A DNA stretch of 64,000 nucleotides, taken from JBBSEX01 sp038239345. Lineage in GTDB: Bacteria; Acidobacteriota; Terriglobia; Bryobacterales; Bryobacteraceae. Location of the stretch: NCBI GenBank assembly GCA_038239345.1, contig JBBSEX010000002.1, positions 124,001-188,000 on the forward strand, read 5' to 3'. This document shows positions 43,136-50,716 of the stretch, piece after piece. The position numbers and the translations under genes were made by a program. Below the pieces are notes generated by a model. The model saw only the letters and a program-made list of their open reading frames with translations. It ran no database searches and was not told where the DNA came from. How positions within the stretch are numbered: the stretch's first letter is position 1; each line of letters opens with the position of its first letter.

Positions 43136-45679
43136 CTATTGATGCCGTAGAGCTTGTATCGGATCAATGCGCAGGGCTTGTCTGGCGGGCCATAGGGCGG
43201 CTAGGGCCGCGGTGGCAATAAAGATACCGCTGGCGGCGAGGTAAGTAAGTGGATCGAGGTTACTGATGCCGTAGAGTTCGCGGCGGAGGATCTGGGATAG
43301 CGCGGCGGCTCCACCAATACCGGCGATCAAGCCTCCGAAGACCGGCATCGAGAACTGCCGCAGAACAATCGATAGAACGGCGGAAGGTGTAGCGCCCAAC
43401 GCCATGCGAATCCCGATCTCTTTCGTGCGTTGCGAGACCGCGTAGGCGACGAGCCCGACGATGCCGAGGCAGGCCAGGAGAAGGGCGGCGATACCGAGAA
43501 CACCGACCGCCATCGCGCTGCGTTCCAACCCTTGAAATTGCTGGCTGAATGCGGTCTTCAACACCTTGATGTTGGGAAATACTTTCGGGTCGACCCCTCT
43601 GGCAATCGATGCAACCGACGACGCTACGCTATCGACTGGACCGGTGGTGCTTACGACTACCGACAGGAACGGCAAGTCTTCGCCAGCGGCGAGATAGTAA
43701 CTCTCCACGGCATCCGGATCTCTGAGCGCGACCATCCGCGCGCTGCCAACGACACCGACAACGGTATGGGCGGCGCCGTCGCGGTCAAATGGCTTGCCCA
43801 GGGGATCCTGCGTGGGCCAGAGACGGCGGGCCAAGGAATCGCTAATCACTACCGACTGTTTATCGCCGGGTGCCAGATTGCGGCCGCGCAGGAAAGGGAT
43901 CTTCATCGTCTGGAAGAATTCGGGATCCACGCTGTTGATATGAATCTCCGTGGTGCGTCCGGCAATTTCAACGGACGACGTGGTTACCCGGCCGCCCAGC
44001 GGAGGAGTGGAAGCGAACGACACCGATTCTACTCCTGGCGAATCGCGAAGGCGGCTGCGAAGCGTGTCGAGATACGCGCGGGCGGCATTGGGCGAGCATC
44101 CGTGGCTGGCTAGAGCCGGATCGATTGCGATCACCCGCTGGTACTCGAAACCCGGATTGACGGACATGGCGCGATCAACCGCTCGCATCAGAAGACCGGC
44201 GACGATCAGCAGTACGCAACTGCCCGCCACCTGCGCTGCGATTAGAATCTGACGCACGAAGGTGGCGCGATGGCGCTGCCGGGCAAGCTGCAAGGCTGGC
44301 GTCAAACCAAATAGGATCGCCGCGACAAATCCAATGCCGAGGGCGAAGAGAATCACGCGCCAATCGGGTGCCGCGTTCAGCCACGGCGGAGTGCCGCTGA
44401 TCGTCATCAAGCCGCGCAACACCAGATAGCCGAGCGCCAGGCCGGCGATGGACCCCAGGAGCGCCAGCAGCAAGCTTTCGGTGAATAGCTGGCGAATCAG
44501 GCGAACCTTACCCGCGCCGACGGAGACACGAATGGCGATCTCCCGCTCCCTGGCGACGCCGCGGGCGAGCAGCAAGCTGCCCAGATTTCCGCAAGCGACC
44601 GCGAGGATCAGAAGGACAAGGGCACCGACAAGGATAATGGTATTCAGCTGCCGCGGGTCATTAGGGCCAGGCCCGCTCCCTCTGGATTGGCCCCCTAGTC
44701 CGCTGCTGGCGTAGCCGCCAGGTTCACTACGAAGGCTTTCGTTTTCCCAGATGTCATTCGGGTGTTGCTTTCGCAATTCGGCGGCCAGGGAGCGCAATTC
44801 CTGTTCGGCAACGCGCGGAGCCAGGCCGGGCTGCAACCGACCCCACATGTTGACACCTTCGCCGTTGAAATCGGTTAGCAATTGGCTGCCGCTGAAAAAG
44901 TAGGGCTGTTGGGTGATGGGCATCCATACATCGGGAGAGTCTGGGCGCAAGCCGCTGAATTCCCGGGAAGCCACCCCAATTATCAGGGCGGGCTTGCCGT
45001 TCAGGCGAATCGTCTGGCCCACGATGGATGGGTCGCTTCCATAATGGCGTTCCCAAAATCCGGAACTCAGGACAGCCACGGGTTCCGCTTGGGGCGCGGC
45101 ATCGACGCCTGGATCCAGTGTGCGGCCAAGCTTTGCGATGGCGCCCAGTTCCGTAAAAAAATTCGCGGTGACGAAGTGTCCGTTGACTTTCTGCGCTTCC
45201 CCTTCGACGGCGACATTGTTAGTGAACGAAGCCAATACGGCAGAAAGCGTTCTGGAATGCTCGCGGATAAAAGTCATCTCGGCGTAAGGCATATCCGTCG
45301 AGTAGCGTTCCGGCGATCGGCGCTGGAAGCGGAGGATTGTATCGGGGTCGCGGACGGGTAGGGGGCGGAGAAACATCAGATTGAAAAATCCAAAAGCGGC
45401 CACGTTCACACCGATGCCGATGGCCAGCATCAGAACTGCGGCGATCGTGAAGCCGGGAGCTTTGCGAAATGCGCGCAGGGCGTAGCGGAGATCCTGAAAG
45501 AAGCGGTCGATCCAGGTCCAGCCCCAGGCCTCGCGGGCCTCTTCCCGGAGCCGCAAGGAATTTCCGAAGGTGGTGCTACCGCCGGACATCTGGCGATGAA
45601 AGTCCATGTCGGCGGACAGTTCCCGATCAAAGCGGCGGCGGTTCAACAAGTATTTAATGCGTCGAAAGAATTCGCCCAT
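43136..45679 (-). CDS. ADOP-type (MacB/FtsX-like) ABC permease
   Basis: An 847-residue permease with two FtsX halves. The N-terminus (FFQDLRYALRAFRKAPGFTI) is the classic acidobacterial ADOP opening. Each half has a MacB periplasmic core followed by FtsX helices: ACGNLGSLLLARGVAREREI and VAYAVSQRTKEIGIRMALGA. The final WPARQALRIDPIQALRHQ is conserved. No ATPase is encoded next to it, as usual for this orphan permease family. It lies 12 bases after a PadR gene, in one operon. The substrate is unknown. Confidence 0.92.
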   Translation of the reverse strand: MGEFFRRIKYLLNRRRFDRELSADMDFHRQMSGGSTTFGNSLRLREEAREAWGWTWIDRFFQDLRYALRAFRKAPGFTIAAVLMLAIGIGVNVAAFGFFNLMFLRPLPVRDPDTILRFQRRSPERYSTDMPYAEMTFIREHSRTLSAVLASFTNNVAVEGEAQKVNGHFVTANFFTELGAIAKLGRTLDPGVDAAPQAEPVAVLSSGFWERHYGSDPSIVGQTIRLNGKPALIIGVASREFSGLRPDSPDVWMPITQQPYFFSGSQLLTDFNGEGVNMWGRLQPGLAPRVAEQELRSLAAELRKQHPNDIWENESLRSEPGGYASSGLGGQSRGSGPGPNDPRQLNTIILVGALVLLILAVACGNLGSLLLARGVAREREIAIRVSVGAGKVRLIRQLFTESLLLALLGSIAGLALGYLVLRGLMTISGTPPWLNAAPDWRVILFALGIGFVAAILFGLTPALQLARQRHRATFVRQILIAAQVAGSCVLLIVAGLLMRAVDRAMSVNPGFEYQRVIAIDPALASHGCSPNAARAYLDTLRSRLRDSPGVESVSFASTPPLGGRVTTSSVEIAGRTTEIHINSVDPEFFQTMKIPFLRGRNLAPGDKQSVVISDSLARRLWPTQDPLGKPFDRDGAAHTVVGVVGSARMVALRDPDAVESYYLAAGEDLPFLSVVVSTTGPVDSVASSVASIARGVDPKVFPNIKVLKTAFSQQFQGLERSAMAVGVLGIAALLLACLGIVGLVAYAVSQRTKEIGIRMALGATPSAVLSIVLRQFSMPVFGGLIAGIGGAAALSQILRRELYGISNLDPLTYLAASGIFIATAALAALWPARQALRIDPIQALRHQ

Positions 45680-45691
45680 CAGGTTCCTCGC

Positions 45692-46018
45692 TCAGGCTGT
45701 GCGCAATACGGCCTGAATGGCTTCGTTTACGCGGTCATAACCGGACATCGCGGAATTCAATTGCTTTCGGCCGGCGGGCGTGAGGCGATAAAACCGCACT
45801 TTGCGATTCGTCTCGGAGATTCCCCAATCGGCCGTCACCCAGCCTTTCAGCAGCATTTTTTGGAGGGCCGGATAGAGCGAGCCTTCTTCGACGTGGAGTA
45901 CTTCCGACGAAAGAGTATGAATGCGCTGGGCAATGGCATAGCCGTGCAGGGAGTTGGCGCGAAGCACCCGCAGAATGAGGAGCGCCAAAGCTCCAGAAGG
46001 CATATCGGTCTTAGGCAT
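45692..46018 (-). CDS. PadR-family transcriptional repressor
   Basis: A 108-residue winged-helix protein: LALLILRVLRANSLHGYAIA, LHVEEGSLYPALQKMLLKGW and VRFYRLTPAGRKQLN are standard PadR elements. It precedes the ADOP permease by 12 bases and is the usual partner regulator of that family. An inverted repeat at 46031-46041 lies on its own -10 box, so it probably represses its own operon. Confidence 0.92.
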   Translation of the reverse strand: MPKTDMPSGALALLILRVLRANSLHGYAIAQRIHTLSSEVLHVEEGSLYPALQKMLLKGWVTADWGISETNRKVRFYRLTPAGRKQLNSAMSGYDRVNEAIQAVLRTA

Positions 46019-46030
46019 AGGAGCTATAGG

Positions 46031-46062
46031 GGTAGCTTACCTATGTCTCAGGCGCGTGTCAA
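46031..46062 (-). promoter_or_regulatory. padR-ADOP promoter with PadR operator
   Basis: On the minus strand a perfect TTGACA (46057-46062), 17 bases, then TAAGCT (46034-46039) form a promoter for the padR gene at 46018. The inverted repeat GGTA-GCT-TACC (46031-46041) sits across the -10 box, and ATAGG...CCTAT (46026-46044) extends it. Binding there would block RNA polymerase, as expected of autoregulation. Confidence 0.6.
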
Positions 46063-46083
46063 GCGCCGCCCGAACTTGTCTGG

Positions 46084-46731
46084 TTATCCCAGCAAGTGGC
46101 GTTCGACGGCGAATTTTACGAGACCGGCCACATCGTGGATGTTGAGCTTCCGCATCAGGCTGGCGCGATAGGTGTCGATCGTCTTGGGACTCAATTCCAG
46201 ATGATTGGCGATTTGCTTGGCGCGAACCCCGTCCACCAGAAGCGTGAACACCTGGCGTTCGCGCGCACTCAGCAGATCAAGCGGTTCCGGTCCCGAGCGG
46301 GATTTCGCCGAGAAAACCTGTTCCAGTTGGACTTCACTCGAGACATAAACACCGCCGGTCAGGATATATTCGATCGCTTCGCGAAGCTGCCGCCCGGGTG
46401 CGGATTTTAGTAGCAGACCACTGGCGCCGGAGCGAAGAATATCCACGACGGTGGAACGATCCTGCCGCTGGGTGAGAATTAAAGATCGGGTGGGAAGCTG
46501 ATTAGCGGCAATCTTTCGAACGAGTTCCAGACTGGACAGCTCAGGCAGATTGAGATCTAGTACGACGACGTCGGGGACCAAACTCTCAACCATCTGCCAA
46601 GCCGTAAGGCCATCATTACATTTGCCGACTACCCGACAGGTGTCAAAAGAATCGCATAACGCCGACAGCCCATCCCCAACCAGGGTGAGTTCATCGGCGA
46701 CGACAATGGAGATGGAAGTAGGATCGAGCAT
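46084..46731 (-). CDS. NarL/FixJ (LuxR-type) response regulator
   Basis: A 215-residue regulator. The receiver has ISIVVADELTLV, phosphoacceptor Asp in VVVLDLNLPELS, Thr in LILTQR and Lys in LLLKSA. The C-terminal LuxR helix-turn-helix is LSARERQVFTLLVDGVRAKQ and LELSPKTIDTYRASLMRKLN. No histidine kinase is adjacent. It is downstream, on the same strand, of an anti-sigma kinase and STAS antagonist, with gaps of 38 and 70 bases, and may belong to the same regulatory unit. Confidence 0.92.
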   Translation of the reverse strand: MLDPTSISIVVADELTLVGDGLSALCDSFDTCRVVGKCNDGLTAWQMVESLVPDVVVLDLNLPELSSLELVRKIAANQLPTRSLILTQRQDRSTVVDILRSGASGLLLKSAPGRQLREAIEYILTGGVYVSSEVQLEQVFSAKSRSGPEPLDLLSARERQVFTLLVDGVRAKQIANHLELSPKTIDTYRASLMRKLNIHDVAGLVKFAVERHLLG

Positions 46732-46801
46732 GGTAGCGCAATGAACGCGCTACCAGTAATGTGCGATTTTGCCGGGCTTATTCTCAAAACGGCGCGTGGA
46801 T

Positions 46802-47146
46802 TTAGGAGAAGCTGCGAATCGCGGCCGCTTCATCTTCAAAAACCTCGAAAACCGTATAGAGTTTGGTAATTTGCAGCAGATCCTTCACGCGCTTGCTGAG
46901 GCCGAGCAGTTTCAACTGGCCACCCTGGTTGGTAACTGTTGTAAATCCCGACACCATTTCACCTATGCCGGAGCTATCGATGTAAGAGACGTTGCCCAAG
47001 TTGAGCAGGACTTTCTTGTCGCCCTTTGCCACCAGGTCGCGGATCGTATCTCTAAATACGCTGGCACCCTCGCCCAGCGTAATCCGGCCCGCTGCGTCAA
47101 TCACACTCACGTCACCCACCTGTCGGGTGTTCATTTTCACGCTCAT
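46802..47146 (-). CDS. STAS-domain anti-sigma factor antagonist
   Basis: A 114-residue SpoIIAA/RsbV-like protein. The N-terminus is VKMNTRQVGDVSVIDAAGRI, and the phosphorylatable serine lies in VSYIDSSGIGEMVSG. GGGAGGA is seven bases before the ATG. It would bind the anti-sigma kinase encoded just upstream when unphosphorylated. The target sigma factor is not in the window. Confidence 0.92.
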   Translation of the reverse strand: MSVKMNTRQVGDVSVIDAAGRITLGEGASVFRDTIRDLVAKGDKKVLLNLGNVSYIDSSGIGEMVSGFTTVTNQGGQLKLLGLSKRVKDLLQITKLYTVFEVFEDEAAAIRSFS

Positions 47147-47184
47147 GCCAATATCCTCCCGGGAACTGCGTTTAAGTAAACCAT

Positions 47185-47628
47185 TTAACTCGCCTGTGCC
47201 AAGTGCTTTACCATTCTGACCCGGGTACCTTTCGGGTCCATGGCGCGCATTTCAAACTCGTCCATGAAAGCCTGAATCAACAGCAGGCCGCGACCGGAAT
47301 GCCGCAGGAGATTCTCGTCGGCCAAAGGATCGGGTAAGTTGCTTTGATCGAAACCCTCCCCTTCATCCTCAATCACGATAGAAAGGCGGTCTGGCGACTT
47401 GGAGACAGCGAGATGAATCTTCTTTCGCAGATTGTAACGATTCCCGTGGACCACCGCGTTCACCATGCATTCTCGGACGGCCATCCCGATCTTGTGCATG
47501 TCGTCTTCCTCGAAGCCGATCTCCTGAGCCACCTGGAGCACGGAATCTTCGGCGCGGTCAACGCTTTCCAGCGTGGAATCCAGCAGCGCGTCTATCTTTT
47601 GGACTTCACCATTTCCGTTAACGGGCAT
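47185..47628 (-). CDS. RsbW-type anti-sigma serine kinase
   Basis: A 147-residue GHKL ATPase. The N box is VRECMVNAVVHGNRYNLRKK, the G1 box LSIVIEDEGEGFD and the G2 box SGRGLLLIQAFMDEFEM. It has no histidine-kinase dimerisation domain, which fits the partner-switching Ser/Thr kinases (RsbW, SpoIIAB). It lies 38 bases upstream of its likely antagonist (STAS) gene. Confidence 0.9.
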   Translation of the reverse strand: MPVNGNGEVQKIDALLDSTLESVDRAEDSVLQVAQEIGFEEDDMHKIGMAVRECMVNAVVHGNRYNLRKKIHLAVSKSPDRLSIVIEDEGEGFDQSNLPDPLADENLLRHSGRGLLLIQAFMDEFEMRAMDPKGTRVRMVKHLAQAS

Positions 47629-47826
47629 AGGAACAGTCGAACCGATAACCTTAGAATACTAGACCCGTGGAAGTCAAGGCGCGGGGCGCGCGGGAAGTGG
47701 GTAGGTTTGAGTTGCGGATCGCCCGCAGGGGAAAAATTAAACGACCAGGCAGGAGCTAAGCGGTGCCAGATTACGGGCCATCGTGATGGACGGCGTGAAG
47801 GGTCAGAACATTCCGTTGGCGATTCG

Positions 47827-48150
47827 TTATGCGTCGGACTTCAATGCCGCTTCGAAGGGGCCGCAGGTCAATGCCGTAACCTCTGGCATGACTTCGAACT
47901 GCTTCATCGAAATATTTCGTATGGAGGTGAGCTCTCTCATTTGTGCCGCCAATGGACCGTTCAGATATGCATCAAGAGACGTCTGGCTATCGAAGAAATA
48001 GATGCCGCCAGCCTCCTGGGCAGCCGGGCTTAAAAGCCAGATCTTCCACCTTAGTCCAGGCACATCGAGAAAGGCATGAGCGACGGAATCAGCCATCTTC
48101 TGATATTCCGCGACAGGCACATTGAAATTGAAATTGATCTGGAGAATCAT
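47827..48150 (-). CDS. YdhR-like monooxygenase/ABM-fold protein
   Basis: A 107-residue protein with the dimeric ferredoxin-like fold of YdhR. Visible are MILQINFNFNVPVAEYQKMA, VPGLRWKIWLLSPAAQEAGG and IYFFDSQTSLDAYLNGPLAA; the W-K-I-W and YFF-D runs are typical. Family members are putative monooxygenases for small aromatic substrates. I chose the ATG at 48150 over 48231 because it matches the family N-terminus. It is downstream of the methyltransferase, on the same strand with a 64-base gap. Confidence 0.75.
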   Translation of the reverse strand: MILQINFNFNVPVAEYQKMADSVAHAFLDVPGLRWKIWLLSPAAQEAGGIYFFDSQTSLDAYLNGPLAAQMRELTSIRNISMKQFEVMPEVTALTCGPFEAALKSDA

Positions 48151-48214
48151 GTGAAACGCGTCTCCTCGTACGATGCCGGCGGCATGGATTGCATGCCGCC
48201 GGCGGATATGTTTC

Positions 48215-49273
48215 TCAGACCCGGGCCTCAAAGATCAGATTGAATGGTGTTTGCGCCGCCCGGCGAAACAGGCCGAATCCTGAGTTTGTAACGACTGCTC
48301 GAAGACGCGCCTCGCCAGCCTGCGCTCCCAGCGCCAGTCCGACCTCCTGTGATAGCGAGCAAGGCGTGCAAAGCAGCGTCGAGGCCGCAAAGTACGCGCG
48401 GCCAACCGGATTGAAGTTCGCCTCCAACCGGTCGTCGGCGTACGGCTCAACGATCATCCAGGTTCCGTCCGGCTTCAGGGCGGAGCGGATGTGCGCCGCG
48501 GCGCCTGCCGGATCTCCCAAGTCGTGGAGGGCATCGAAGATCGTAACCAGATCGTAGCTCGTCCCCGGAAAGTCCTTGGCTCCGGCGACGAAGAAGTGGA
48601 CCCTGTCCGACAGACCCTTGGCGGCGGCCCGTTCCGTTGCCGCTTCAATGGAAGCGGCGTGGGAATCGAAGCCGAAAAACCGCGAGTTCGGGAAGGCCTG
48701 CGCCATCAGGAGAGTGGATGCCCCATGGCCACAGCCAATATCCGCCACGCAGGCGCCCCTGGTCAGAGCTTCCTGCGCCGCTGGGATCGACGGTATCCAG
48801 TTCGAGACCAGATTGGCCACATAGCCGGAGCGATAGAAGCGCTCCGTACCATGAAAGACCTGGTGGTCATGCTGGTGCCAAGGTAGCCCCTCGCCGCTTC
48901 GAAACGCCTGTTCCAGCGCTGGGCGAATCGCTGCAGCGCCCGTCGCCGCCTGGAAGGCGCCCACGATGAACGCGGGTCCGCCTTCCTCGGCGAACAGCAT
49001 GGACTGTTCCGGCGACAGCGAGTATGTTCCATGATCCGGGTGATAGTCGACGTAACCCGCCGCCGCGTGTGCATTGAGCCACTCCCGGATGTATCGTTCG
49101 GCTGTGTCCGTTCGTTCCGCGAGCGCGGCCGGAGTGGTCGGTTGGCCATCCCGCATCGCCCGGTACAGGCCGAGGCTATCTCCGATCAGGATCAGCGGGG
49201 CGTGAAATACGGCGCCGAAGTCCGCCACAACCTTGCCCAGCAGGGCGTGCAGTTTTTGTTCGTTGATATTCAT
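48215..49273 (-). CDS. class I SAM-dependent methyltransferase with N-terminal winged helix
   Basis: A 352-residue protein of the two-domain methyltransferase group. The N-terminal 80 residues are a winged-helix dimerisation domain (LIGDSLGLYRAMRDGQPTTP, ALAERTDTAERYIREWLNAH). The SAM motif is VADIGCGHGASTLLMAQAF near residue 175, with YDLVTIFDALHDLGDP as motif II/III. The C-terminal part is helical. Its partner genes (haloperoxidase upstream by 34 bases, YdhR-like downstream) suggest a small-molecule tailoring role. Substrate unknown. Confidence 0.87.
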   Translation of the reverse strand: MNINEQKLHALLGKVVADFGAVFHAPLILIGDSLGLYRAMRDGQPTTPAALAERTDTAERYIREWLNAHAAAGYVDYHPDHGTYSLSPEQSMLFAEEGGPAFIVGAFQAATGAAAIRPALEQAFRSGEGLPWHQHDHQVFHGTERFYRSGYVANLVSNWIPSIPAAQEALTRGACVADIGCGHGASTLLMAQAFPNSRFFGFDSHAASIEAATERAAAKGLSDRVHFFVAGAKDFPGTSYDLVTIFDALHDLGDPAGAAAHIRSALKPDGTWMIVEPYADDRLEANFNPVGRAYFAASTLLCTPCSLSQEVGLALGAQAGEARLRAVVTNSGFGLFRRAAQTPFNLIFEARV

Positions 49274-49307
49274 GACTTATCCTCTTTCGTTCTCTTCTAA
49301 GCGGAGA

Positions 49308-50543
49308 TCAATAGCGGTCTGATTCCTTACCAACGGGGGGCAACAACTTCCTCACAGCTCTTCCAATGCTGCGCCCCTGGCGGCGTCCGTCTCGCACGGC
49401 ATGGGGAAAGTGGATGCCGGCGAAGACGCGCGAATCGCCGTTCTCTTCGGCTGCCTCCGAAAAGCCGCGGAAGCTGCGGGATACGCCCGGCAAGGTAGAA
49501 CTGGTCGTCTCGAAGCGGATCCGGTCGCCGAAAAAGTCGATCAAGACCTCGGCCGCGGCTGCGCCCACCAGGGCGTGTGTGGAAGGATAGTCGGGCACCG
49601 GGGGAGTCACCTGGAAAGGCTGCCAGGCGGGATCCGGCTCCGTGCGTTCGTTACCGTCGCTTCCGGCATTCTGGATCGCGGTAACTGGACGCCAGAACCG
49701 AAATTCGTACTTGCCTTCGAATCCGGCGATGTAGGCGTCGGCCATGGCGAAGTTGACCAGCGCGAATGCTCGCGCCGCTTCCCAGAGATCCAGGTCTTTG
49801 CGACGTACGATCGTACTGGTGATGCGGTTCCATCCTAGTGGAGAATCCTCATACCAGAAGCGGGCGATCTCAGACTGCTCCGCGGTGCGGGTGCCGCTGT
49901 CAACCCGTCCGATCTCCTTCACGAATTGGAAGTCCTGCGCGTAGCGCGCACTGGAGAGTGCCAGCGGGCCGTCCAGTTCATGTTCCTTCAGTACGATCGC
50001 AAATGGCGTCACCCGGCCCCAGCCCGGGAATGCTGCGACGTTGAAGGGTTCGGTGAACTGATACTCTCCAGGTCCGGTACGAGGGAGGAACAGAGGATCG
50101 GCAGAGTGGTCTGCGCCGTCCTGTTCCCGTCGCCGGAGGATCGATTGCGCGGCTGCCTCGCCGAGAGCAATGCCCCGAGTCTTGGCCGGACCTTCCGCAA
50201 TAGCGGCCAACTCCTTCGCGTAAGACGTGCTGATCAGGTCGGATTGATCGGGGATGAGCGTTGTCAGGATCAACCGCGAGGTCGCAGCGATGGCAGCGGC
50301 TGCAGAAGCTCCCGGATCCTTTGGTAGTCCCGGGGTATATGAGACGTAGCGGGCGTCGATCGCATTCAATGCGTCGTGAATCGATGCGTGCAGGATGGCG
50401 TAGGTTCTTGATTGGCCGACAGGGTTGCTACCCTGCGTAGGGGTGAATGCTTGCCCGGCTACTGAATTCCAGAAAGTGACGGGGTCGGCGGCGTGCACGT
50501 GGGCAGCTCCAACTGCCAGTGTGAACAGTAAACGTTTCCACAT
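49308..50543 (-). CDS. secreted vanadium-dependent haloperoxidase
   Basis: A 411-residue protein with a signal peptide (WKRLLFTLAVGAAHVHAADP). It has all vanadate-binding positions of the PAP2-fold haloperoxidase family: Lys278 and Arg285 in KYEFRFWRP (spacing 7, as Lys353/Arg360 of fungal chloroperoxidase), Ser321 and His323 in YPSTHA (Thr322 replaces the usual Gly), Arg372 and His378 in SRVFAGIHFPHA (spacing 6, as Arg490/His496). Such enzymes oxidise halides with peroxide; which halide is unknown. AAGGAG is eight bases before the ATG. It is the first gene of a probable three-gene operon divergent from a STAND regulator. Confidence 0.87.
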   Translation of the reverse strand: MWKRLLFTLAVGAAHVHAADPVTFWNSVAGQAFTPTQGSNPVGQSRTYAILHASIHDALNAIDARYVSYTPGLPKDPGASAAAAIAATSRLILTTLIPDQSDLISTSYAKELAAIAEGPAKTRGIALGEAAAQSILRRREQDGADHSADPLFLPRTGPGEYQFTEPFNVAAFPGWGRVTPFAIVLKEHELDGPLALSSARYAQDFQFVKEIGRVDSGTRTAEQSEIARFWYEDSPLGWNRITSTIVRRKDLDLWEAARAFALVNFAMADAYIAGFEGKYEFRFWRPVTAIQNAGSDGNERTEPDPAWQPFQVTPPVPDYPSTHALVGAAAAEVLIDFFGDRIRFETTSSTLPGVSRSFRGFSEAAEENGDSRVFAGIHFPHAVRDGRRQGRSIGRAVRKLLPPVGKESDRY

Positions 50544-50639
50544 TGAGTTTGCTCCTTGAATTTGGTCGTTGGCGGGGGCTGTAGAGTTGTTGACCCTCGC
50601 TTTACACTGTGAGTTTGGGGCAAGGAGGCCCCGGCGAGC

Positions 50640-50675
50640 ATGAGGCTGGGATGAGATTGGGATGAGAAATTGATG
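50640..50675. repeat. 11-bp-period direct repeats, candidate OmpR-type operator
   Basis: ATGAG recurs at 50640, 50651 and 50662, and ATG again at 50673, exactly 11 bp apart; TGGGATGAGA occurs twice in full (50647-50656, 50658-50667). OmpR/SARP-type winged helices bind direct repeats of about this period on one DNA face. The array lies between the haloperoxidase start (50543) and the STAND regulator start (50717), so it could control both. Confidence 0.6.
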
Positions 50676-50716
50676 CCCCGCATAAGTGTCGGTGTTTCAG
50701 TGAATTGCGCTGCCGC

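Noticed and set aside
47629..47826. 198-base gap before the anti-sigma kinase gene, inspected for a small RNA or tRNA
   Set aside because: No cloverleaf, hairpin with T-run or good small open frame was seen.
50640..50675. CRISPR-like short repeats
   Set aside because: Period of 11 bp with no spacers; better explained as a protein-binding direct-repeat array.
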